Shown one piece after another: positions 1-8,693 of a stretch of DNA of 19,185 nt. The notes under the pieces are model-generated. The model was not told the DNA's origin, searched no databases, and worked only from the letters and a program-made list of their open reading frames with translations. The stretch comes from an uncultured Erythrobacter sp. (GTDB lineage: Bacteria > Pseudomonadota > Alphaproteobacteria > Sphingomonadales > Sphingomonadaceae). Made by a program: the position numbers and the translations under genes. Numbering within the stretch: position 1 is the stretch's first letter; the number at the start of each line of letters is the position of its first letter. The DNA is taken from positions 1 through 19,185 of the forward strand of contig CAJXTZ010000045.1 in assembly GCA_913061345.1 (NCBI GenBank), read 5' to 3'.

Positions 1-54
1 GCCAACGCTGTGTTGCAGAATTGCGCGCGCGCAATTCTGCAACACAGCGTTGGC
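1..54. repeat. Perfect 54-base palindrome at contig end, probable fold-back artefact
   Basis: Bases 1-27 are the exact reverse complement of bases 28-54, with no loop. The right half reads on smoothly into the open frame of the following gene, so bases 28-54 look genomic and bases 1-27 look like a mirrored copy. A loopless 27-base-pair palindrome exactly at a contig edge is typical of library or assembly fold-back. The other contig end carries adapter sequence, which supports an artefact here too. A real cruciform or terminator cannot be fully excluded. Confidence 0.85.
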
Positions 55-421
55 GGTGGCAAATGACTACATGACCAGCGCACCGGAAGAATTCTCGTTG
101 TTCGCGATGAGCGGTTTGCAGCGTTTCGAAATGGCGTTCGACCAGTTCTACACCACTTACGAACGGTACCAGGCGGCATCGAGCGAATGGGATGCCCTTT
201 ACGGCGACCGGTACGGCTATTCGCAGCCTGGCTGGGTGGCGCTTTATGGAACGGCGGATCAACAACGTGCGGCCGGTGTGGCCGTGCAAGGCTATGTGCC
301 AAAGGATCCCGTCGGCGTACCCGATACCGCAACAGGAGCGCTAATCCCGGTAATTACGATCGATGATAGCGCAGCCAGAACGCCGGTGGTGCAACCCTTG
401 CCGAACGATGCGCAGGATTGA
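2..421 (+). CDS. C-terminal part of an unrecognised protein (5' truncated)
   Basis: An open frame runs from the window edge to a TGA at 419-421 with no stop, so the true start lies outside the contig. A TTG at 50 would allow a 123-residue product, but the frame is open before it. The first 27 bases are probably a mirrored artefact, so the first nine or so codons should not be trusted. The visible protein is rich in Tyr, Phe and Ala in its first half (for example [12 protein letters not shown]), which suggests an amphipathic helical region. Its tail is rich in Pro, Val, Asp and Thr and looks disordered. There is no transmembrane segment and no catalytic motif that I can name. It is followed after about 100 bases by a tRNA gene and then obgE. 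I do not recognise the family. Confidence 0.6.
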   Translation, partial: PTLCCRIARAQFCNTALAVANDYMTSAPEEFSLFAMSGLQRFEMAFDQFYTTYERYQAASSEWDALYGDRYGYSQPGWVALYGTADQQRAAGVAVQGYVPKDPVGVPDTATGALIPVITIDDSAARTPVVQPLPNDAQD

Positions 422-427
422 CCGGCG

Positions 428-446
428 AGGGGTGGATTACCCCTTT
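428..446 (+). terminator. Candidate weak intrinsic terminator after the first gene
   Basis: Seven bases after the stop codon, AGGGGT (428-433) can pair with ACCCCT (439-444) around a five-base loop. Only three T residues follow the stem's last C (444-446, the first being the last stem base). Position and stem fit a terminator, but the U-tract is very short, so this is tentative. Confidence 0.35.
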
Positions 447-525
447 GCGTACCTGTCGATCTCTCGCTAGAAAGTTGCTGGCCTGGCTGCGCTGCGTGGC
501 GCGGGCAGGCCAACGACACTGGAAC

Positions 526-601
<76 letters not shown>

Positions 602-680
602 GTTCTGGCTCTCTGCTCACGTTCGGGGTTACTTACCCCAGATTGCCGAGTAACTGGCGCGATTGCGCAAAAGCGCATAA

Positions 681-1754
<1,074 letters not shown>

Positions 1755-1791
1755 TCTGGCATCCGGGCCCGACAGGCCCTATCTGGCGCCC

Positions 1792-2925
1792 ATGCCTATT
1801 GAAACACTCGAAGACTTTCGCGATCCCGAAATATGCCGCCGTCTTGTCATCAAGATCGGCAGCGCCTTGCTGGTCGATGCCGCAGGGCAGGTGCGCGTCG
1901 AATGGCTGCGTACCATTGTCAGCGAAATCGTAAGCGCGCAGGAGCGCGGCCAGGAAGTGGTGGTCGTCAGCTCCGGCGCGATTGCAATCGGTGGCAAGCA
2001 ACTGAACTTCACGCACGGCGGCAGGCGTACGCTGGCAGAGGCGCAGGCGTCCGCTTCGGTCGGCCAGATATCGCTCGCCACGACATGGTCCAACCTTCTT
2101 ACCGAGCGGCATCTGGTGGCCGCACAATTGCTGCTAACGCTTGACGATTTCGAGCATCGCCGCCGCTACCTGAACATCTCCGCCACGCTTCGCCGCTTGC
2201 TGAAATCGGGCGTCGTGCCGGTTGTGAACGAGAATGATACCATTGCGACAGGCGAAATTCGCTTTGGCGACAACGACAGGCTGGCCGCCCGCGTGGCGCA
2301 GGCCTGCGATGCCGACGGCGTAATTCTGCTGACCGACGTCGATGGCCTCTACGACCGTCACCCCGACCATCCCGAGGCAGAACGGCTGGACGAGGTTCGC
2401 GGCGTTACCGACGAAATTCATGCCATGGCCGATGGCGGGTCCGGATCGGGCCTGGGGTCTGGCGGCATGACGGCAAAATTGCTGGCGGCGGAAATTGCCG
2501 AACGCGCGGGGATTGCACTCGCCATAATCGACGGCCAGCACGAAATGCCGATGGCCCGCGCGCTGGCCGGGCAAACGGGCACGCTGTTCCTGCCCAAGCG
2601 CGAAGATACGGGCCGCAGGGCGTGGATCGGGGGCCGCATGCGCTTCAACGGTGCGCTTACCGTGGACGATGGCTGTGTGGAGGCCTTGCAGAACGGCAAG
2701 AGCGTGCTGGCCACGGGCATTATCAAGGTCGAAGGCGAGTTCGAGCGCGGCGATATTCTGCCGGTCTACGACGAAAGCCGACGAATGATCGCCAAGGGCG
2801 TAGTCGAATATGACTGGTCCGACGTTGTTGCGATCCAGGGCCATTCCAGCGAGGAGCACGAAGAGATCCTCGGCCATACACCGCGTTCGGCGGTGATCCA
2901 CAGGGATCATCTGGTACTTCTATGA
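1792..2925 (+). CDS. proB: Glutamate 5-kinase
   Basis: ProB phosphorylates L-glutamate with ATP to give glutamyl 5-phosphate, the first and feedback-controlled step of proline synthesis. The 377-residue protein shows the amino-acid kinase fold: KIGSALL (from residue 21), VVVVSSGAIAIGG, VVNENDTIA and FGDNDRLAARV for substrate binding, and the Gly/Ser loop GSGSGLGSGGMTAK. A C-terminal PUA domain starts near the RRAWIGGRMRF segment. The frame is open further upstream (from 1615, inside obgE), but the ATG at 1792 gives the usual ProB length and lies outside obgE. The stop overlaps the next gene's start (ATGA at 2922-2925), so translation is probably coupled. proA is not next to it, unlike in many other bacteria. 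Confidence 0.96.
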   Translation: MPIETLEDFRDPEICRRLVIKIGSALLVDAAGQVRVEWLRTIVSEIVSAQERGQEVVVVSSGAIAIGGKQLNFTHGGRRTLAEAQASASVGQISLATTWSNLLTERHLVAAQLLLTLDDFEHRRRYLNISATLRRLLKSGVVPVVNENDTIATGEIRFGDNDRLAARVAQACDADGVILLTDVDGLYDRHPDHPEAERLDEVRGVTDEIHAMADGGSGSGLGSGGMTAKLLAAEIAERAGIALAIIDGQHEMPMARALAGQTGTLFLPKREDTGRRAWIGGRMRFNGALTVDDGCVEALQNGKSVLATGIIKVEGEFERGDILPVYDESRRMIAKGVVEYDWSDVVAIQGHSSEEHEEILGHTPRSAVIHRDHLVLL

Positions 2926-3830
2926 CGCTGGCTGTCACAGGCGGCACCGGCTTTGTCGGCCAGGCCGTTCTTGATGCAGCTGGCGAGCAGAATGCGGCGG
3001 TAAAGGCGCTGACCCGGCGCCAGCAGGACAGCCGCCAGGGCGTCACCTGGGTGCGAGGCAACCTTGCCACGCATGATGCCCTTCGCGATCTTGCGAGAGG
3101 GGCGCGTGCCGTCATCCACATTGCCGGCGTCGTTAACGCTTCCGACACAGCAGGTTTTCATGCCGGGAACGTGGCTGGCACCGGTGCTGCGATAGATGCG
3201 GCGCGGGAAGCCGGCGTTTCGCGGTTTATCCATGTCTCATCGCTTGCAGCGCGAGAGCCCGGCTTGTCCCATTACGGCCATTCCAAGCGCCTTGGCGAAG
3301 AAGTTGTGCAGACCAGCGGCCTCGACTGGACGATTGTGCGTCCGCCCGCGGCTTACGGCCCGCGCGACACAGAGATGTTCGAACTGTTCAAGGCCGCGCG
3401 CTGGGGCATCGTTCCCATGCCTCCCCGGGGCCGGGCGTCGATCATCCACGTGAACGATCTGGCCCGCCTGTTACTGTTGCTTACCGACGCCGGTACAGAC
3501 AGCTTTGCACGTATATTCGAGCCTGACGATGGCCGCGATGGGGGCTGGAAACATTCCGAATTGGCACAGGCCATAGGCGCGGCGGTGGGGAAGCGCGTGT
3601 GGTCGCCAAATGTGCCGCGCGCGCTGCTGTTTGGCGCGGCGCGGATAGACCGCGCTATACGCCGGAAGGGGGCAAAACTGACGCCGGACCGCGCCCGCTA
3701 TATGTCGCATCCGGACTGGACCAGCGCCACGGATCGCGCCGTGCCTCCAGACCTGTGGGAACCAGGGATCGAGACACGACACGGTCTTGCAGAAACCGCG
3801 CAATGGTACGAACGAAACGGCTGGTTCTGA
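2922..3830 (+). CDS. NAD(P)-dependent epimerase/dehydratase-like protein (extended SDR)
   Basis: A 302-residue extended short-chain dehydrogenase fold. The N-terminus has the dinucleotide motif TGGTGFVG, followed by the IHIAG strand. The catalytic region reads HVSSLAAREPGLSHYGHSKR, giving the Ser and the YxxxK pair (YGHSK). The 'DWTIVRPPAAYGPRD' segment is typical of the NAD-dependent epimerase and NDUFA9-like families. The substrate cannot be read from the sequence. In other bacteria such proteins are annotated variously as sugar-nucleotide epimerases or complex I NDUFA9-like proteins. It overlaps proB by 4 bases and ends 64 bases before the convergent cysH. No terminator in the gap is convincing. 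Confidence 0.85.
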   Translation: MTLAVTGGTGFVGQAVLDAAGEQNAAVKALTRRQQDSRQGVTWVRGNLATHDALRDLARGARAVIHIAGVVNASDTAGFHAGNVAGTGAAIDAAREAGVSRFIHVSSLAAREPGLSHYGHSKRLGEEVVQTSGLDWTIVRPPAAYGPRDTEMFELFKAARWGIVPMPPRGRASIIHVNDLARLLLLLTDAGTDSFARIFEPDDGRDGGWKHSELAQAIGAAVGKRVWSPNVPRALLFGAARIDRAIRRKGAKLTPDRARYMSHPDWTSATDRAVPPDLWEPGIETRHGLAETAQWYERNGWF

Positions 3831-3894
3831 CCTTGCGCGTTATTATCGCGCGCTGCCTTCTGGTATAACTTTTTTAGGGCCTGAGCGTCACCAG

Positions 3895-4680
3895 CTACAG
3901 GAAGGGTTCGTAGCCCGGCGGCAGTTCGCCATCATCACCCTTGGGAACATTGGGGGAATGGATGCCGCATTCGGTCTTGTCCCAGCCGCGCCAGCGTCCG
4001 GCGCGTGCATCTTCGCCCGGCAGCACCGTGCTGGTGCAGGGGGAACAGCCCACGGAAGGGTAGCCCAGCGCCTCGAGAGGATGACGCGGCAAGTCGTGCT
4101 CCTCGAAATAGGCATCGAGGTCGGCTTTCGTCCAGTCACCCAGTGGATTCACCTTCATGCGGCCATCTTCCACTTCGAACCGGGGCAGGTTCTGGCGCGT
4201 GTGAGACTGAAAGGCCTTGCGGCCCGATATCCAGCTGTCCAGCGATTGCTTGGCCCGGCGCATAGGTTCCACCTTGCGAATCTCACAGCATCCGTCGGGA
4301 TCGTAGGACCAGCGCATGCCGGTCTCGTCTTTTGCTTGAAGTGCTGCGGGATCGGGCTGCACCACGCTGGCGTTGGTGAAGCCCAGGAAGTCAATCACCT
4401 GCTCGCGATAAGAGAGCGTTTCCTCGAACATCTTTAGTGTATCGACGAAAATAATCGGCACCTGCTTGTTGGCCTGCGCCACAAGATGCAGCAGTACGAT
4501 GGCCTCGGTACCGAAGCTTGACACCACGCCGATGCGCCCCAGGCTTTCTTCGGCCAGCAGTTCCCTCAGCATTTGCGGTGCAGGCACGCCTTCGAAGCGC
4601 GCGTTCAACGCGTCGGCATCGGCCTGCGTGAAGGCCGGAGCGGTATCGATCCTGTCTATCCTGCGGGCAGCTTCACCCAT
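3895..4680 (-). CDS. cysH: Adenylyl-sulfate (APS/PAPS) reductase
   Basis: This enzyme reduces activated sulfate to sulfite in assimilatory sulfate reduction, with thioredoxin as the usual donor. The 261-residue protein has the SSFGTEA phosphate-binding motif (54-60), Cys131-Cys132 in DGCCEIRKVEP, Cys212 and Cys215 in GYPSVGCSPCTS, and the catalytic Cys238 in ECGIHS. The Cys-Cys plus Cys-x2-Cys set holds a [4Fe-4S] cluster and marks the APS-reducing branch rather than the cluster-free enterobacterial PAPS reductase. The frame is open further upstream, but the ATG at 4680 is chosen because it overlaps the DUF934 gene by only 8 bases and gives the family length. It is the last gene of the minus-strand sulfur block. 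Confidence 0.95.
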   Translation of the reverse strand: MGEAARRIDRIDTAPAFTQADADALNARFEGVPAPQMLRELLAEESLGRIGVVSSFGTEAIVLLHLVAQANKQVPIIFVDTLKMFEETLSYREQVIDFLGFTNASVVQPDPAALQAKDETGMRWSYDPDGCCEIRKVEPMRRAKQSLDSWISGRKAFQSHTRQNLPRFEVEDGRMKVNPLGDWTKADLDAYFEEHDLPRHPLEALGYPSVGCSPCTSTVLPGEDARAGRWRGWDKTECGIHSPNVPKGDDGELPPGYEPFL

Positions 4681-5137
4681 GTCGCAGGCTCCAGATCGGC
4701 ACCGCCTCGTCTGCGGCGGGCTGGTAGACATGGTCGAACCGTTCCAGTGCGGCGGCGGCGTCGGCCTCGTTGAGCGGCGCATCGGGCGCGAAGGCATCGA
4801 AACCGCAACGGCGCATGAAGCGCAGTTGGTCAACCAGCACATCGCCCACGGCGCGCAACTCGCCGGTATAGCCATGCTCGCGAAGCAAACGCGCGGCAGA
4901 ATAACCGCGGCCATCGCCGAAGCTGGGGAAGTTTACCTCCACAAGGCGTAGGCGCGAAAGATGCGGCAACAGGTCTCGCGCATCGTCGCCGGGTTCCACT
5001 CGCACGGCTTCGGCGTCCGGCTGGTCGAGAAAGGAATCCACCGTTACCGCTGCAATGCCAGCCTGTTCGTCGCTGCGGAAGCGCAGCTGCACGTCGTCGT
5101 ACCCCGTGCCAAGGTCCACAGTGTTGCGATCAGCCAT
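4673..5137 (-). CDS. DUF934 protein of the sulfite reduction operon
   Basis: A 154-residue soluble protein with the conserved DUF934 core: the 'LVEVNFPSFGDGRGYSAARL' segment, then the LREHGYTGELRAVGDVLVDQ and RRCGFDAFA segments. DUF934 genes are regularly found between or next to cysI and cysH in alpha- and betaproteobacteria and are sometimes called CysX-like or oxidoreductase-associated. Their biochemical role is not established as far as I know. The frame is open for 88 codons further upstream inside cysI. The ATG at 5137 is chosen because it overlaps the cysI stop by only 8 bases. The gene overlaps cysH by 8 bases too, so all three are probably translated from one message. Confidence 0.9.
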   Translation of the reverse strand: MADRNTVDLGTGYDDVQLRFRSDEQAGIAAVTVDSFLDQPDAEAVRVEPGDDARDLLPHLSRLRLVEVNFPSFGDGRGYSAARLLREHGYTGELRAVGDVLVDQLRFMRRCGFDAFAPDAPLNEADAAAALERFDHVYQPAADEAVPIWSLRHG

Positions 5138-6764
5138 AAAGCGCCTCCTTGAATGGATCCATGCCGAGCCGACGATAGGTATCGAGGAAGCGTTCCCCGT
5201 CCTCGCGGCGCTCCAGATAGAGGTCGGCCACGGTTTCCACCGCGTCGACAATGCCATCCTCGTTGAAGCCGGGGCCGGTAATCTTGGCCAGCGAGACGTC
5301 TTCCGCCTCGCTTCCGCCCAGCAGCAGCTGATAATTTTCCACGCCTTTGCGATCCACGCCGAGGATACCGATGTGACCTGCATGGTGGTGCCCACAGGCA
5401 TTTATGCAGCCGGAGATCTTCAGCTTCAGCTCGCCCAGCAGTTCTCCTTTGCCGTTGGCGGCAAAGCGTTCGGAGATTTTCTGCGAAACCGGGATCGAAC
5501 GCGCGTTGGCAAGGCTGCAATAATCAAGGCCGGGACAGGCGATGATATCGCCGATATTGTCGAGATTGGCGGTGCCAAGCCCTGAGTCGTCCAGCTTCTG
5601 CCACAGTTCGTACAAGCGACCGATTTCGACATGCGGCAGAACGATGTTCTGCGCATGGGTCACGCGGCATTCGTCGAAACTGTATTCCTTGGCCAGGTCC
5701 GCCATCATGTGCATCTGCTCAGCCGAGGCATCTCCGGGGATACCGCCGACGGGCTTCAGGCTGATGGCTGCCGAGACGTAGCCTGCCACCTTGTGCGGCG
5801 AGCAGTTGCGATCGATCCACAGGGCGAAATCGGGGTCCGAACGGTCCGCCTTCTCAGGTAGGCCAGTGCCGAATTCGGGCGGCTGAAAGAAACTGCGAAT
5901 ACGGTCCAGTTCGGCAGTGGGCGGTTCGATGCCCTGATTCAGCAGGTGGGCGAATTCTTCCTCCACCTGGCGTGTGTATTCCTCCGCGCCCATTTCATGC
6001 ACGAGGATCTTGATACGTGCCTTGTACTTGTTGTCGCGGCGACCGTGCCGGTTGTAAACGCGCAAGGCTGCCTCGCAATAGGTCACCATCTGGTCCAGCG
6101 GAACGAACTCGCGGATCAGCGGGGCGATCATGGGCGTGCGCCCCATACCGCCACCGACGTAGAAAGCAGCGCCCGGCGCACCCTCGTCGTTCTTGACGAT
6201 ATTGATGCCGATATCGTGCAAGCGCATGGCCGCGCGATCTTTCTCGGACGCGATGACGCAAATCTTGAACTTGCGCGGCAGGTGAGCAAATTCCGGATGG
6301 AAGCTGGACCACTGGCGCAGCAGTTCGGCATAGGGGCGCGGGTCGACCACCTCATCCGCGGCGGCACCGGCATACTGGTCCGAACTGATGTTGCGAATGC
6401 AATTGCCGCTGGTCTGGATGGCGTGCATCTCGACCTTGGCTAGATCGGCCAGGATGTCGCCGCAATCTTCCAGCTTGATCCAGTTGTACTGGATGTTCTG
6501 CCGCGTGGTGAAATGGCCATAGCCGCGATCGTACTTGTCCGCGATATCCGCCAATGCGTGCATCTGCGTGCCGCTTAACGTGCCATAGGGAACGGCAACC
6601 CGCAGCATGTAGGCATGCAATTGCAGGTAAAGACCGTTCTGTAGCCGCAGCGGCTTGAACTGGTCCTCGGTCAACTTGCCTTCGAGGCGTCGGCGGCACT
6701 GGTCGCGAAATTCCTCTACGCGGGCATCGACCATTGCCTGGTCGTATTGATCGTATTGATACAT
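5130..6764 (-). CDS. cysI: Nitrite/sulfite reductase hemoprotein (assimilatory sulfite reductase)
   Basis: This 544-residue siroheme enzyme carries out the six-electron reduction of sulfite to sulfide. Both ferredoxin-like half domains are visible. The first contains RLQNGLYLQLHAYMLRVAVP and TTRQNIQYNW (87-96). The siroheme and [4Fe-4S] ligands are in the C-terminal half, in the pattern C410-x5-C416 (CPGLDYC) and C453-x3-C457 (CINACGHH). The single-polypeptide form without a nearby flavoprotein cysJ suggests electrons come from ferredoxin or another donor. Nitrite as substrate cannot be excluded by sequence alone, but the neighbours cobA, DUF934 and cysH point to sulfite. The ATG start at 6764 lies one base after the stop of the DUF2849 gene. 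Confidence 0.93.
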   Translation of the reverse strand: MYQYDQYDQAMVDARVEEFRDQCRRRLEGKLTEDQFKPLRLQNGLYLQLHAYMLRVAVPYGTLSGTQMHALADIADKYDRGYGHFTTRQNIQYNWIKLEDCGDILADLAKVEMHAIQTSGNCIRNISSDQYAGAAADEVVDPRPYAELLRQWSSFHPEFAHLPRKFKICVIASEKDRAAMRLHDIGINIVKNDEGAPGAAFYVGGGMGRTPMIAPLIREFVPLDQMVTYCEAALRVYNRHGRRDNKYKARIKILVHEMGAEEYTRQVEEEFAHLLNQGIEPPTAELDRIRSFFQPPEFGTGLPEKADRSDPDFALWIDRNCSPHKVAGYVSAAISLKPVGGIPGDASAEQMHMMADLAKEYSFDECRVTHAQNIVLPHVEIGRLYELWQKLDDSGLGTANLDNIGDIIACPGLDYCSLANARSIPVSQKISERFAANGKGELLGELKLKISGCINACGHHHAGHIGILGVDRKGVENYQLLLGGSEAEDVSLAKITGPGFNEDGIVDAVETVADLYLERREDGERFLDTYRRLGMDPFKEALYG

Positions 6765-6765
6765 G

Positions 6766-7062
6766 TCAGATTACCCAGTCCCAGCCCATCTTGTCTGCCG
6801 CAGGAACGGCGAGATCGGGGCGAATGGTGGGGCCGAGCGCGCGCACCCGGTCCTTGATATGCGCCGGACGTGGACCGTCTTCGGTCTGCTCGGCTTCGAT
6901 GGCGTAGGCCGCATTCACGCGGCGCGCTGCGTCTTCGGCGGCGATGATGCTTTCGGCATCTTCGCCAGCGTCGATGGCGTCGGTGATATGGATTGACCAA
7001 CCCCTGCCATCCCACCACACGACTGCGCCGGATTTCAGATCGTTTCCTGTCAGGATTTTCAC
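6766..7062 (-). CDS. DUF2849 small protein
   Basis: A 98-residue protein matching the DUF2849 pattern by eye: a start like KILTGNDLKSGAVVWWDGRGWS, a central Ala/Glu-rich helix, and a C-terminal IRPDLAVP segment. Family members sit between cobA/cysG and cysI in many alphaproteobacteria. The tight linkage suggests a supporting role in sulfite reduction or siroheme handling, but no function is established to my knowledge. The start is GTG at 7062, inside a GTGA overlap of 4 bases with the cobA stop. Its own stop is one base before cysI. There is no signal peptide, membrane segment or cysteine, so a redox or metal-thiolate role is unlikely. Confidence 0.88.
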   Translation of the reverse strand: MKILTGNDLKSGAVVWWDGRGWSIHITDAIDAGEDAESIIAAEDAARRVNAAYAIEAEQTEDGPRPAHIKDRVRALGPTIRPDLAVPAADKMGWDWVI

Positions 7063-7826
7063 GTTGCAGTTTCCCCAGCGGTTTCTTGGGCGATTTGGAC
7101 AAGCGCAGCATCGCCGCGTGCGGTGACATGGCCGATCACGATCAGGGCCGGGCTTCGCACCGTTTCACGTTCGACAAGATCGGGCAGCCCCGCCAGTGGA
7201 CCGCGCAGCACGCGCATGTCTTCCCGGCAGGCCTTTTCGATCACGGCGACGGGCATGTCGGGCGCGAGCCCGTCTTCCATCAGCTTTTCGGCGATTCGGC
7301 CTGAGGTTTTGACGCCCATGTAGATTACCAGCGTGCGCCCCTTGCCGGCAAGACCGGCCCAGTCCTGGTCCGACAATCCCTTGCACTGGCCCGCCACGAA
7401 GCTGACGATGCTGGCATCCTCGCGGTGGGTCAGGGCAATTCCGCTGGCCGCAGCCGCGCCATTGGCGGCGCTGATGCCGGGCACCACTTCCACCCGTACG
7501 CCTGCGGCCTGGGCCGCCTCCATCTCTTCGCCGCCGCGGCCGAACACGAACGGATCGCCACCTTTCAACCGCACGACATCGCGGCCCGCCAGCGCTTCGC
7601 GCACCAGCAGCGCGTTGATATCATCCTGCGGCAGCGTGTGTTTCGAGCGTGTCTTGGCCACCGACACAAGCGTTGCATCCTTGCGCGCCATGGCAAGGAC
7701 CGCCCCGTCAACCAACCCATCATGGACGATGAGCTTCGCGTCTTCGATCAGCCGCGCTGCGCGCAGCGTAAGCAAATCGGGATCGCCCGGGCCTGCGCCC
7801 ACCAGATAAATCGTGCCTTTTTTCAT
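7059..7826 (-). CDS. cobA: Uroporphyrinogen-III C-methyltransferase
   Basis: SUMT transfers two methyl groups from S-adenosylmethionine to uroporphyrinogen III, giving precorrin-2, the branch-point precursor of siroheme and cobalamin. The 255-residue protein shows IYLVGAGPGDPDLLT at the N-terminus, the VVRLKGGDPFVFGRGGEE motif and the VVPGISAANGAAAASGI segment, all typical of the family. No N-terminal dehydrogenase/ferrochelatase domain is fused, so the oxidation and iron insertion steps must be encoded elsewhere. The ATG at 7826 is preferred because GAGG precedes it closely. A TTG at 7835 would add three residues. The gene heads the cobA-DUF2849-cysI-DUF934-cysH block, which couples siroheme supply to the enzyme that needs it. 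Confidence 0.94.
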   Translation of the reverse strand: MKKGTIYLVGAGPGDPDLLTLRAARLIEDAKLIVHDGLVDGAVLAMARKDATLVSVAKTRSKHTLPQDDINALLVREALAGRDVVRLKGGDPFVFGRGGEEMEAAQAAGVRVEVVPGISAANGAAAASGIALTHREDASIVSFVAGQCKGLSDQDWAGLAGKGRTLVIYMGVKTSGRIAEKLMEDGLAPDMPVAVIEKACREDMRVLRGPLAGLPDLVERETVRSPALIVIGHVTARGDAALVQIAQETAGETAT

Positions 7827-7895
7827 GAGCCTCAAAATGCGCGACGCACCGAAGGCTTGCCAGTGAGAAAGCTTTGGCGGTGCCCTAGGTCAGCT

Positions 7896-8627
7896 TTAGT
7901 CGAGGTGGGTTTGGGCCAGTGTCATCATGGCATATACTGGCAAAAACCAGACGATGTTGCGCGTGGCCAGAACGGCGGATAGCAGGCCAAGTCCGATCGC
8001 GAGATTCAACAGCAATGTACCCATCCATTTTACCGAGAAACCACTTTCGAAGAGGATCGGCACGTGCATGATCGCGATAGCCAGGGCTGCCAGCGCCAAC
8101 GCGACCCTGATTGACCAGCCATCTGCAACGAGTGCCAAAAACGCGGCCACGGCAAGGCCTTGAAGCATGGTTTTCAGCATGACTACTGCGATTTCGGCCT
8201 GGAGAAGCGACCGTGCCAGTGCAGGCAGTTCGGCACTCAGGCTGGCGGACGAAACGAATGCTGCAAGGGCAAGTATCGCCAGACAGACTCCAATCGCAAG
8301 CGACCGCAGCAGGTTTGTCTGCGGGATAAGCGCAGCGCCCCGGCCTCCGAAGAGGGCAATGTAGGCAAGGAAGGGCAGGAATACGATCAGTTGGTTGGAT
8401 GCGTCGAGAAGAGTGCTGGCATTGTCGAACAGGAGGCTGGACCGGCGAGCATATTCTAGCGCAAACGCGGCAAGACAGGCCCCGCCAAAAGCGGCAATCC
8501 GGTGCGAGCGCTTTGCTCTGCCAGAGATTGCCGACGCCGGGATCAGCCGCGGGTATAGCAGCGCGGCCAGCCACGCCAGAATGGCGACCGCGCCATAGGC
8601 GGTTATAATACTCAGATATTGCGTCAT
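7896..8627 (-). CDS. Hypothetical multi-pass membrane protein
   Basis: A 243-residue, strongly hydrophobic protein with about seven or eight predicted membrane helices. They begin near the N-terminal 'YLSIITAYGAVAILAWLAAL' and end with two helices before the short tail AQTHLD. Few charged residues interrupt the helices, apart from short loops such as ISGRAKRSHR. No transporter, protease or channel signature is recognisable to me. The ATG at 8627 follows a GAGGG ribosome site and is preferred. An ATG at 8657 would add ten residues without a better ribosome site. It lies between mscS and cobA on the same strand with gaps of about 66 and 69 bases, so it may be cotranscribed or separately driven. 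Confidence 0.8.
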   Translation of the reverse strand: MTQYLSIITAYGAVAILAWLAALLYPRLIPASAISGRAKRSHRIAAFGGACLAAFALEYARRSSLLFDNASTLLDASNQLIVFLPFLAYIALFGGRGAALIPQTNLLRSLAIGVCLAILALAAFVSSASLSAELPALARSLLQAEIAVVMLKTMLQGLAVAAFLALVADGWSIRVALALAALAIAIMHVPILFESGFSVKWMGTLLLNLAIGLGLLSAVLATRNIVWFLPVYAMMTLAQTHLD

Positions 8628-8693
8628 GACCCTCGTCTTTTGCAGAGGGCCTAACATGGTGTTTTACGGGAATGAAACACTCGTCGGACGGGA

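Noticed and set aside
2134..2910. Minus-strand open frame of 258 codons
   Set aside because: Antisense to proB, whose kinase motifs and PUA domain are intact. No ribosome site or recognisable protein.
3835..3876. Hairpin GCGCG/CGCGC followed by a T-run between the epimerase gene and cysH
   Set aside because: The six-T run is about 20 bases from a five-pair stem, so it does not make a proper intrinsic terminator.
3787..4437. Plus-strand open frame of 216 codons over cysH
   Set aside because: Antisense to the cysH iron-sulfur motifs. His/Gly/Ala-rich composition typical of shadows.
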